In this document: piece after piece, positions 44,856 through 53,732 of the stretch | Position numbering within the stretch: the first letter of the stretch is position 1 | How the letters are laid out: each line of letters opens with the position of its first letter | Source: Streptomyces sp. MUM 178J | Lineage (GTDB): Bacteria > Actinomycetota > Actinomycetes > Streptomycetales > Streptomycetaceae | Reading direction: 5' to 3' | Length of the DNA: 61,179 nucleotides | Assembly (NCBI RefSeq): GCF_022414575.1 | Contig: NZ_JADWYQ010000039.1 | Span: forward strand, 1-61,179 | Position numbers and translations under genes: made by a program | Notes under the pieces: model-generated | The model's input: the letters and a program-made list of their open reading frames with translations, nothing else | What the model was told of the DNA's origin: nothing | The model's database searches: none

Positions 44856-45329
44856 ACCTCTCGCCCCGAGGAGCCGTTGCTCTCCAGCCGTACGAGGGCC
44901 TCTCGCCCGGAGTGGTCGCATTCCTCGTACAAGGTCTCTCGCCCTGGAGTGGTCGCTCTCAGTCGTACGAGGGTCTCTCGCCCCGGAGTGGTGACTTTCA
45001 GTCTTACGAGGGAAAGTTCGGGCGCTTGTTCGTGCGGGGATTTCGTTGTGTCCGGACAATGACCTCGGTCCTGAACAGGGGCAAACCGGCCGTCCTGGGA
45101 ATCTTCGCGCCCGGATTCTGGACGAGGTCTTCCGCTGAGCGGAGCAGCTCGATACTGTCCCGGCCAAGTAAACGCCCCGTGGCAGCGCCGCCGCGGAGCG
45201 CAGTCGGTGTGCCAAGGCCTGCCGGCGGCCCTCTAGGTGCGTCGCCGATGGGACCGGTGCCGCGACCCTCGTTTCCAGCGTGACGAGTGTGAGGAGGACC
45301 GCCGTCACTCACTCCGAAGGAGGGGCGTC
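44856..45329. other. Intergenic region with tandem repeats and a dyad
   Basis: 474 bases. Four imperfect 36-42 bp repeats (44860-45012) start just after the helicase stop. A perfect palindrome TGTCCGGACA (45050-45059) follows and may be an operator for the downstream IclR-type gene. Translations across the region give no recognisable protein. Confidence 0.6.
44860..45012 (+). repeat. Four imperfect tandem repeats, 36-42 bp
   Basis: Units begin TCTCGCCC at 44860, 44902, 44938 and 44977 and end near TACGAGG. Spacings are 42, 36 and 39. The core GGAGTGGTCGC is shared by units 2 and 3, and unit 4 differs slightly. Confidence 0.88.
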
Positions 45330-45971
45330 GTGACCGCGGAGACCTCCCAGACGCTCGACAGGGGACTTCGAGTCCTCAAGCTGCTCGCCGATACGGACCA
45401 CGGGCTGACCGTCACCGAGCTGTCCAACAAGCTCGGCGTCAACCGGACCGTCGTCTACCGGTTGCTCGCCACCCTGGAACAGCACGCCCTCGTCCGCCGT
45501 GACCTCGGCGGCCGGGCCCGTGTGGGCCTGGGCGTGCTGCGCCTGGGCCGCCAGGTGCACCCGCTGGTGCGGGAGGCGGCGATGCCGGCGCTGCGTTCAC
45601 TGGCCGAGGACATAGGGGCCACCGCGCACCTCACGCTCGTCGACGGGGCGGAGGCGCTGGCGGTCGCCGTCGTCGAACCGACGTGGACCGACTACCACGT
45701 CGCCTACCGGGCCGGTTTCCGGCACCCGCTGGACCGGGGCGCGGCGGGCAAGGCGATCCTCGCCGCGAGACAGGGCAGCCGTACCGAGCCCGGCTACACG
45801 CTCACACACGGCGAACTGGAGGCGGGCGCGAGCGGCGCGGCGGCCCCGCTGGTGGGCGTCACCGGTATAGAGGGCAGCGTGGGCGTGGTGATGCTGGCGG
45901 ACTCCGTCCCGGAGCGGGTCGGTCCCCGTGTCGTCGACGCCGCGCGCGAGGTGGCGGACGCGCTTCGTTAG
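45330..45971 (+). CDS. IclR family transcriptional regulator
   Basis: 213 residues from GTG at 45330 with a perfect AAGGAGG upstream. N-terminal winged helix: QTLDRGLRVLKLLADTDHGL, VTELSNKLGVNRTVVYRLLA. The effector domain (about 75-210) is short, and contains GRARVGLGVLRLG and HPLDRGAAGKAIL. No obvious target operon is attached; the palindrome at 45050 may be its own operator. Confidence 0.9.
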   Translation: MTAETSQTLDRGLRVLKLLADTDHGLTVTELSNKLGVNRTVVYRLLATLEQHALVRRDLGGRARVGLGVLRLGRQVHPLVREAAMPALRSLAEDIGATAHLTLVDGAEALAVAVVEPTWTDYHVAYRAGFRHPLDRGAAGKAILAARQGSRTEPGYTLTHGELEAGASGAAAPLVGVTGIEGSVGVVMLADSVPERVGPRVVDAAREVADALR

Positions 45972-45975
45972 CCCC

Positions 45976-46117
45976 GAGGCGGCGCTCGGTGCGCCTGTGA
46001 ACGGCACCCGGCCCCCAGCCCCGAGGCGGCGCGGTGCGCGGAGAGGCGCCTGGCCCTCCCAGCCCTGAGGCGGCGCTCGGTGCGCCTGTGAACGGCACCC
46101 GGCCCCCAGCCCCGAGG
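45976..46117 (+). repeat. Direct repeats between IclR and YlbL-like genes
   Basis: A 51-bp sequence starting GAGGCGGCGCTCGGTGCGCC is present identically at 45976-46026 and 46067-46117. A degenerate, shorter copy fills the space between them. Confidence 0.9.
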
Positions 46118-46138
46118 CCGCCCGGTCCGGCGCGCAGA

Positions 46139-46144
46139 TAGATT
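46139..46144 (+). promoter_or_regulatory. Probable -10 box of the YlbL-like gene
   Basis: TAGATT ends 6 nt before the GTG at 46151 and there is no ribosome-binding site. Confidence 0.5.
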
Positions 46145-46150
46145 GGGCCC

Positions 46151-46942
46151 GTGCTGCTCTCCCGCCTCACGCGCCCCCGTGCCCTCGCCCTGTCCGCCGT
46201 ACCCGTCGTGGCGCTGCTCGCCGTCGCGGGGCTCGCGCCCCTGCCGTACACCGTGGCGCAGCCCGGGGCCACAGCGGACGTCCTCGGCGCGGACCAGGGG
46301 CGGCAGATCATCACGATCTCCGGGGCGCCCACCCGGGACACCGACGGCGAGCTGCTGATGACGACGATCGCGGCGACGGGGCCGTCCGCGGACATCGACC
46401 TCGGCGATGTGATCGACGGGTGGTTCCGCACGGACCGCGCCGTGCTGCCGCGTGACGCCGTCTATCCGTCCGGCAAGTCCGACGAGGAGATCGAGCGGCA
46501 CAACATCGCGGACATGGAGGAGTCCCAGGACGACGCGACCCGGGCGGCGCTCTCCTACCTCGGCGAGGACCCGTCCCAGGTGACGGTCGACCTCCAACTC
46601 GCCGACGTCGGCGGGCCCAGCGCGGGGCTGCTGTTCGCCCTCGGCATCGTCGACAAGCTGGACGGCGACGGCGCGGGCGGCGACCTCACCGGCGGCCGTA
46701 CGATCGCCGGCACCGGGACCATCGAGCCCGACGGGACGGTCGGCGCGGTGGGCGGCGTCTCCCTGAAGACCCAGGCGGCCAAGCGCGACGGCGCTACGGT
46801 CTTCCTCGTACCCGAGGGCGAGTGCTCCGACGCCCGCGCCGAACTGCCCGACGGCCTGAGGCTGATCCCCGTCGCCACCCTCAAGGGGGCGGTGGACTCC
46901 CTCCGCGCGCTGGAGCGGGGCGCGGAGGTCCCGAGCTGCTGA
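46151..46942 (+). CDS. YlbL-like S16 (Lon-type) serine protease without PDZ domain
   Basis: 263 residues. One N-terminal membrane helix (about 12-32), then a YlbL-type segment (TVAQPGATADVLG, IITISGAPTRDTDGELLMTT). The C-terminal Lon-like domain carries the Ser in VGGPSAGLLFALGI and a candidate Lys in GGVSLKTQAAKRDGA. Typical YlbL proteins have about 340-360 residues with a PDZ domain between these parts; here the PDZ is absent. Probably membrane-bound with the protease outside. The start fits a leaderless mRNA. Confidence 0.87.
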   Translation: MLLSRLTRPRALALSAVPVVALLAVAGLAPLPYTVAQPGATADVLGADQGRQIITISGAPTRDTDGELLMTTIAATGPSADIDLGDVIDGWFRTDRAVLPRDAVYPSGKSDEEIERHNIADMEESQDDATRAALSYLGEDPSQVTVDLQLADVGGPSAGLLFALGIVDKLDGDGAGGDLTGGRTIAGTGTIEPDGTVGAVGGVSLKTQAAKRDGATVFLVPEGECSDARAELPDGLRLIPVATLKGAVDSLRALERGAEVPSC

Positions 46943-47010
46943 GCGCCCAGAGGAATCCGAACGAGGGCCTGGCCAGTGTCGCGACAGGGCAAAGCCTGCC
47001 GGGAGGGGTG

Positions 47011-47988
47011 CTAACCCTCTTTGATGAACCCCTCCTCCACCAGCCACTCCTTCGCGACCTCGTGCGGGTCCTCGCCGTCCACGTCGACCCTGGCGTTCAG
47101 TTCCCGGGCCGTCTCCGTCGTCAGCTTCGCCGTCACGGGGTTCAGCAGGTCCGCGATCACGGGCCACTTCTCGAGGGTGGCGGTGTGGATCGCGGGAGCT
47201 GCGTTGTAGTTGGGGAAGAAGCGCCGGTCGTCCTCCAGGGTGTCCAGGTCCATCGCCTTGATGCGGCCGTCCGTGGTGAACACCTCGCCGAGCAGGCAGG
47301 AGTCGGACTGGGAAACCTGGGTGTAGATGATCCCCGCGTCCATCTTCTTGATGCCGGCGGCGGGGACGCCCATCCCGTACGCCTGCTGCATGCCGGGGAG
47401 GCCGTCGTCGCGGGACGCGAACTCGTTCTCCACGCAGACGGTCACGGCGGACGGGTCGCGCCGGGCCAGCTCCGCCGCGTCCGAGAGGGTCTTCAGGCCG
47501 TACTCGGCGTTGTGCCGCTTGCTGATGGCCAGGGCGTAGGTGTTGTCGAGCGTGGACGCGGGCAGCCAGGTGACACCGTCCGCGAGGTCCGCGTCGCGGA
47601 CCGCCTGCCACTGCTCCAGCGGGTCGGGGATCGGGTCCTGGTTGCCCTGGTAGGTGATCCAGGCCGTGCCCGTGTACTCGTACATCGCGTCCGCGTCGCC
47701 GTTCACGATCGCCTCGCGTGCGCTGATCGAGCCGGGAAGGTTCGTGCGGTCCAGCACCTCCGCGCCCGCCGCCTTGAAGATCAGGCCGATCATCTGGCCC
47801 AGGATGAGCTGTTCGCTGAAGTTCTTGGATGTGACCGTCAGGGAGGCGCCTTCCAGGGGGCGGCCCCGGCCTGCCGTACCGGGGGAGACCTCGTCGGCCA
47901 TCGGCGAGCCGCTCTTCAACCCGCAGCCCGTCAGACCGCCGAAGGCCAGCACGGCGAGGCACACGGCCGATGCAGTCCACCGCTTCAT
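47011..47988 (-). CDS. Glycine betaine/choline ABC transporter, substrate-binding lipoprotein
   Basis: 325 residues. Lipoprotein signal with lipobox LTGC. OpuAC-type domain: TVTSKNFSEQLILGQMIGLI, ADAMYEYTGTAWITY, then late EEGFIKEG. It captures quaternary ammonium solutes for import. GGAG lies 8 nt upstream of the ATG at 47988. It is the last gene of a four-gene operon read leftwards, and the gap from the upstream permease stop is 5 nt. Confidence 0.92.
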   Translation of the reverse strand: MKRWTASAVCLAVLAFGGLTGCGLKSGSPMADEVSPGTAGRGRPLEGASLTVTSKNFSEQLILGQMIGLIFKAAGAEVLDRTNLPGSISAREAIVNGDADAMYEYTGTAWITYQGNQDPIPDPLEQWQAVRDADLADGVTWLPASTLDNTYALAISKRHNAEYGLKTLSDAAELARRDPSAVTVCVENEFASRDDGLPGMQQAYGMGVPAAGIKKMDAGIIYTQVSQSDSCLLGEVFTTDGRIKAMDLDTLEDDRRFFPNYNAAPAIHTATLEKWPVIADLLNPVTAKLTTETARELNARVDVDGEDPHEVAKEWLVEEGFIKEG

Positions 47989-47993
47989 CCCGC

Positions 47994-48836
47994 TCACTCC
48001 GCCTCCAGGCCCCGAGGGGTGAGCACCAGCTCCGCCAGCGACGCCAGCCAGTCGACCAGCAGCGCCAGCGCCACCGTGAGAACCGATCCGAGCACCAGCA
48101 CCGGCATCCGCTGCGTCTGGATGCCCGAGGTGATCAGGTCGCCGAGCCCTCCGCCGCCCCCGAACGTGGCGAGCGTCGCCGTGCCGACGTTGAGGACGAG
48201 CGCGGTGCGCACCCCCGCCAGGATCAGCGGCACGGCCAGGGGCAGTTCGACCCTCAGCAGGGTGCCGACCGCGGACATGCCGATGCCCCGCGCGGCCTCG
48301 ACCAGTTGGGGGTCGATCGCCTTCAGACCCGCGACCGTATTGGCCAGCACGGGCAGCACCGCGTAGATCACCATGCCGGTGACGGCGGTCGAGGGGCCGA
48401 TTCCCAGCCAGATCACCAGCAGCGCCAGCAGACCGATCGCCGGGGTCGCCTGCCCGATGTTGGCGATCGCGGTCACCACGGGGGAGGCCTTGCTCAGGCC
48501 GCGCCGGGTCAGCGCGATGCCCAGCGGGATGGCGATCAGCAGCACCCAGAACGTGGAGACCGCCGTGAGCCGGACGTGCTGCCAGAGCCGCAGCTGCACG
48601 GTGTCCCCGGCCAGCGCGTTCTCGGCGATCGAGTCGAGGTCCGCGTTCGCGATCCAGATCCATGTCGCCGCCGCGACGAGTACGACCACACCAGGCAGCA
48701 GCGTCAGCCGCTGCCAGCCGATGCGGGGACGGGGGCGGGGCGCGGGCGGCGGCGGAGGAGGCTCCTCCACGGCCCGGCCCGGGGCGCGGTCCAGGGCGCG
48801 GTCCGGGGCTTGATCCGCCGCGAGGTCCTCGCTCAT
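47994..48836 (-). CDS. Glycine betaine-type ABC transporter permease (second)
   Basis: 280 residues from the ATG at 48836, which overlaps the stop of the ATPase gene (ATGA). About 40 Pro/Arg-rich cytosolic residues precede six helices. Permease EAA-like motif: EAARGIGMSAVGTLLRVELP. Longer frames upstream give no homology. It forms the membrane channel with the other permease. Confidence 0.9.
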   Translation of the reverse strand: MSEDLAADQAPDRALDRAPGRAVEEPPPPPPAPRPRPRIGWQRLTLLPGVVVLVAAATWIWIANADLDSIAENALAGDTVQLRLWQHVRLTAVSTFWVLLIAIPLGIALTRRGLSKASPVVTAIANIGQATPAIGLLALLVIWLGIGPSTAVTGMVIYAVLPVLANTVAGLKAIDPQLVEAARGIGMSAVGTLLRVELPLAVPLILAGVRTALVLNVGTATLATFGGGGGLGDLITSGIQTQRMPVLVLGSVLTVALALLVDWLASLAELVLTPRGLEAE

Positions 48837-50230
48837 CCCCCGAACCCCTCGAGCTCCCGCTCCGTGCGGTCGTGGTGCAGTTCCTCCAACTGGTGCTGGT
48901 GCTCGATCGCCGCCAGCCGGTCCGCCTCCAGCAACTCGTGCACGGAGTTCATCAGCGTCTCCATGTCGACGACGCCGATGTACTCGCCGCGCCGCCCGGT
49001 CACCGCCGCCCGGCCCCCGGAGTCCGTCAGCACGGCCTCCAGCGCGTCGCGCAGGGTCGCGTCCCGCGTTACCGTGTCCTGCACCAGCTGTCCCGCCCTG
49101 GCCAGCGAGCCCTTGGCGCGCGCCAGGTCGCCGCGGCGCAGCCATTTGTACGGGCGGCCGCGCCGGTCCAGCATCAGCAGCTCGTTGTGCGGGCCCTGAC
49201 GCAGTCTGTCGAAGACGGACTGCAGCGGGTCGTCGACGCCGACCGTCGGGAACTCGGCGATCGCCACATCCCGTACGCGGGTGAGGTTGAGCCGCTTGAG
49301 GGCCGCCCCGGCGCCCACGAAGCCGGAGACGAAGTCGTCCGTCGGATTGGTCAGGATGGCCTCAGGGGTGTCGAACTGGGCGATGTGCGACCGCTCCCGG
49401 AGCACCGCGATCCGGTCGCCGAGTTTGATCGCCTCGTCGAAGTCGTGGGTGACGAAGACGATCGTCTTGCGCAGCTCGTGCTGCAGCCGGATCAGCTCGT
49501 CCTGCAGATGGTCCCGGGTGATGGGGTCGACCGCGCCGAACGGCTCGTCCATCAGCAGCACCGGCGGGTCCGCGGCCAGCGCCCGCGCCACGCCCACCCG
49601 CTGCTGCTGGCCCCCGGACAGCTGTCTCGGATAGCGGCCGTGGAACTCGCGCGGGTCCAGGCCCACCAGATCGAGCATCTCCTCGACCCGGTCCCTGACC
49701 CGCGTTCTGGGCCAGCCGGCCATCTTCGGCACCAGGGCGATGTTCTCCGCGACCGTCATATGCGGGAACAACCCCGAGGCCTGGATCGCATACCCGATCT
49801 TGCGCCGCAGCTTGACCGGGTCCATGTCGGTGACGTCCTCGTCGTTGATCCGGATCCGGCCGGACGTTGGCTCGATCAGCCGGTTGATCATCTTCAGCGT
49901 GGTGGACTTCCCGCAGCCGGACGGGCCCACGAAGATCACGATCTCGCCGGCCTTGATCTCCATGGAGACGTTGTCGACGGCGGGCATGGGATTGCCGGGG
50001 TAGCGCTTGGTGAGGTTCTCCAGCCGGATCGTCGCTCCGGACGCGCCGCCCCGGGAGACGGCGCCGCCGAAGGCCGTGTCCGGGACGGGCGTGGCGGAGG
50101 ATGCGGCGGGCGTGGCGGAGGATGCAGCGGCGGGCGTGGCGGAGGATGCAGCGGCGGACGTGGCGGAGGATGCGGCAGAGGACGTGGCAGCGGATGCGGC
50201 GGCGGTGTTCTCGGACGCGGACTCAGGCAC
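48833..50230 (-). CDS. Glycine betaine-type ABC transporter ATPase with CBS domains
   Basis: 465 residues, GTG start after AGGGGG. The first 65 residues are an Ala/Ser/Thr/Pro repeat. ABC motifs: VGPSGCGKSTTLK, LSGGQQQRVGVARAL, VLLMDEPFGAVD, then THDFDEA. The C-terminal part (about 330-440) is a CBS pair (RDVAIAEFPTVGVDDPLQS, GRRGEYIGVVDMETLM), the osmosensing module of OpuA/ProV. The direct overlap with both permeases shows tight coupling. Confidence 0.93.
   Translation of the reverse strand: MPESASENTAAASAATSSAASSATSAAASSATPAAASSATPAASSATPVPDTAFGGAVSRGGASGATIRLENLTKRYPGNPMPAVDNVSMEIKAGEIVIFVGPSGCGKSTTLKMINRLIEPTSGRIRINDEDVTDMDPVKLRRKIGYAIQASGLFPHMTVAENIALVPKMAGWPRTRVRDRVEEMLDLVGLDPREFHGRYPRQLSGGQQQRVGVARALAADPPVLLMDEPFGAVDPITRDHLQDELIRLQHELRKTIVFVTHDFDEAIKLGDRIAVLRERSHIAQFDTPEAILTNPTDDFVSGFVGAGAALKRLNLTRVRDVAIAEFPTVGVDDPLQSVFDRLRQGPHNELLMLDRRGRPYKWLRRGDLARAKGSLARAGQLVQDTVTRDATLRDALEAVLTDSGGRAAVTGRRGEYIGVVDMETLMNSVHELLEADRLAAIEHQHQLEELHHDRTERELEGFGG
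50091..50215 (-). repeat. Tandem repeat encoding the Ala/Ser/Thr-rich N-terminus of the ATPase
   Basis: Imperfect 21-24 bp units related to GCGGGCGTGGCGGAGGATGC (plus strand) repeat about five times, encoding SSATPAA-type peptides. Confidence 0.8.
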
Positions 50231-50870
50231 GGATCCCCCTCGGAATGGTCAGTCGGCCGAGCAGCACATACGCGGCGTCGAACAACAGGGCGAGGACGAC
50301 GATCCCGAGCGTGCCCGCGAGGACCTGGTTGACGGCGTTGGCGCTGCCCAGCGAGGCGATGCCACGGAAGATCTCGTTGCCCAGGCCGGGGCCGGAGGCG
50401 TACGCGGCGATCGCGGCGATGCCCATCAGCATCTGCGTCGAGACCCGGATGCCGGTCAGGATCGGCGGCCAGGCGAGCGGCAGCTCCACGCGCAGCAGGC
50501 GCGCCGTATGCGACATCCCGATGCCCTTGGCCGCGTCGACGAGCGAGGGGTCCACTCCGCGCAGTCCGACGATCGCGTTGCGGACGATCGGCAGCAGCCC
50601 GTACAGCGTCAGGGCGATCACGGTCGGCGCCACGCCCAGGCCCACGACCGGGATCAGCAGACCGATCAGGGCCAGGGAGGGGACGGTGAGGAAAGTGGCC
50701 GTGGAGGTGATGGCGAGATTCCCGGCCCAGGTGCTTCGGTAGCTGAGCACCGCGATGAGGACGCCCAGCGCCGTGGCGACCACCATGCACTGGAAGACGG
50801 CGCTGGCGTGCTGGAAGGCGTCCGTGAGCAACTGCTGGCGCCGAGTGGTCAGATACTCCCAGAAGCTCAT
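50223..50870 (-). CDS. Glycine betaine-type ABC transporter permease (first)
   Basis: 215 residues from the ATG at 50870 with GGGAG upstream. About six helices; EAA-type loop DAAKGIGMSHTARLLRVELP. First gene of the operon permease-ATPase-permease-binding protein. Its stop overlaps the ATPase start by 8 nt. Confidence 0.91.
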   Translation of the reverse strand: MSFWEYLTTRRQQLLTDAFQHASAVFQCMVVATALGVLIAVLSYRSTWAGNLAITSTATFLTVPSLALIGLLIPVVGLGVAPTVIALTLYGLLPIVRNAIVGLRGVDPSLVDAAKGIGMSHTARLLRVELPLAWPPILTGIRVSTQMLMGIAAIAAYASGPGLGNEIFRGIASLGSANAVNQVLAGTLGIVVLALLFDAAYVLLGRLTIPRGIRA

Positions 50871-50901
50871 AAGCGCTCCCTCGGTCGGCGGACACTCCGA
50901 T

Positions 50902-50938
50902 GCCCTCTCCTCGCCCGAGAGGCCCTCGCCGAGAGGGC
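50902..50938 (-). promoter_or_regulatory. Competing hairpins in the transporter leader
   Basis: GCCCTCTC at 50902-50909 pairs with GAGAGGGC at 50931-50938. Two shorter CCTC/GAGG hairpins use the same bases. The element ends 32 nt before the first operon start, so an attenuator is possible. Confidence 0.4.
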
Positions 50939-50983
50939 GGCTACCCGCTCCGTGCCTACCTAGGCGGGGCGCTTTCCGGCCAG

Positions 50984-51051
50984 ACCGCCCGCTGAACCGC
51001 TGCCTTCGCCCGGTCCTGCCGCCGCCCGCTGAACCGCTGCCCCGCCCGGTC
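50984..51051. repeat. Two direct copies of a 30-bp sequence
   Basis: CCGCCCGCTGAACCGCTGCC followed by (T/C)CGCCCGGTC occurs twice with about 36-bp spacing, between the hpdR stop and the transporter operon. Confidence 0.8.
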
Positions 51052-51076
51052 GCGCCGCGGCGCACCGAACCGGCGA

Positions 51077-52829
<1,753 letters not shown>

Positions 52830-52945
52830 CCCGCCGTCTGCGGCCGGCGGAGCCGACCGGTGGATGCTGAGCGGCGACCGGCGGGCGACGGACCGGCGGG
52901 CGACGGACCGCTGTCCGGGATCGGGGGGTCCGGGCAGCGGTCGCT

Positions 52946-52951
52946 TACGAT
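52946..52951 (+). promoter_or_regulatory. Probable -10 box of the two-component operon
   Basis: TACGAT ends 7 nt before the GTG at 52959, the leaderless layout, and there is no ribosome-binding site. Confidence 0.5.
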
Positions 52952-52958
52952 CGGCGGC

Positions 52959-53732
52959 GTGTGCGCTGATGTGATGGTCGCAGAAGACGACGACAAACAG
53001 GGCGAGTTGGTCCGCCGGTATCTGGAGCGGGAAGGGCACGCCGTCACGCTCGTACGGGACGGACGCGCCGCGCTCGACCTCGTACGGCAGCGGGAGCCCG
53101 ATCTGCTCGTCCTCGATGTGATGATGCCGCGCGCCGACGGGCTCGATGTGCTGCGCGTACTGCGGGCCGAGGCCAGAGAACTGCCCGTGCTGATGCTGAC
53201 CGCCCGCAGCACCGAGGACGATCTGCTGCTCGGGCTCGACCTCGGCGCGGACGACTACATGACCAAGCCGTACAGCCCGCGCGAGCTGGTGGCCCGCGTC
53301 CGCACCCTGCTGCGCCGCGCCCGGCGCGGCGGATCCGGAGGACCGGCGGCGGCCGACCCGGTGCTCGCCGTCGGCACGCTGTTGATCGATCCGCAGCGGC
53401 ACGAGGTGACCGTCGACGGGACGGGCGTGGAGTGCACACCCGGCGAGTTCCGCATCCTCGCCGCCATGGCCGCCGAACCCGACCGGGTCTTCACCCGGCA
53501 GCGGCTCCTCGAAGAACTCCACGGCTTCGACCGGTACATCAGCGGCCGCACCGTCGACGTCCACATCATGAACCTCCGCAAGAAGATCGAGGCCGCCCCG
53601 CGCCGCCCTTCCCGCCTGCTGACGGTCTACGGCGTCGGCTACAAGCTGACCGACCCGGAGGCCCGCACGGTGCACACCGTGCGGGCCTCCGGCACGGTGC
53701 ACACCGCACGCACGGGCGGCGGCACGATATGA
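52959..53732 (+). CDS. OmpR-family response regulator
   Basis: 257 residues from GTG at 52959; GTG 52971 and ATG 52974 are alternatives. Receiver: MVAEDDDKQGELVRRYL, phospho-Asp in LLVLDVMMPR, Lys in DDYMTKPYSPRELVARV. Winged helix (about 130-230): ECTPGEFRILAAMA and RTVDVHIMNLRKKIE, GVGYKL. The C-terminal 25 residues are encoded by a strong DNA palindrome. Its stop overlaps the histidine kinase start (ATGA). Likely targets are the small anchored protein and sortase genes downstream. Confidence 0.92.
   Translation: MCADVMVAEDDDKQGELVRRYLEREGHAVTLVRDGRAALDLVRQREPDLLVLDVMMPRADGLDVLRVLRAEARELPVLMLTARSTEDDLLLGLDLGADDYMTKPYSPRELVARVRTLLRRARRGGSGGPAAADPVLAVGTLLIDPQRHEVTVDGTGVECTPGEFRILAAMAAEPDRVFTRQRLLEELHGFDRYISGRTVDVHIMNLRKKIEAAPRRPSRLLTVYGVGYKLTDPEARTVHTVRASGTVHTARTGGGTI
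53662..53687 (+). promoter_or_regulatory. Perfect hairpin at the response regulator / kinase junction
   Basis: GCCCGCACGGTG and CACCGTGCGGGC pair with only CA between. A second CGGCACGGTGCACACCG sequence follows immediately. The hairpin lies inside the last codons of the regulator, 42 nt before the kinase start. Confidence 0.55.

Noticed and set aside
44860..45012. Possible CRISPR array
   Set aside because: The repeats are contiguous and imperfect with no unique spacers, and there are no cas genes.
44765..45283. Plus-strand ORF of 172 codons spanning the tandem repeats as a confirmed gene
   Set aside because: Its first part overlaps the helicase end and no ribosome site or homology is visible; kept only as a finding about the repeats.
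50871..51060. c-di-AMP or glycine riboswitch before the betaine transporter
   Set aside because: Consensus core sequences of these riboswitches were not found; only simple hairpins are present.
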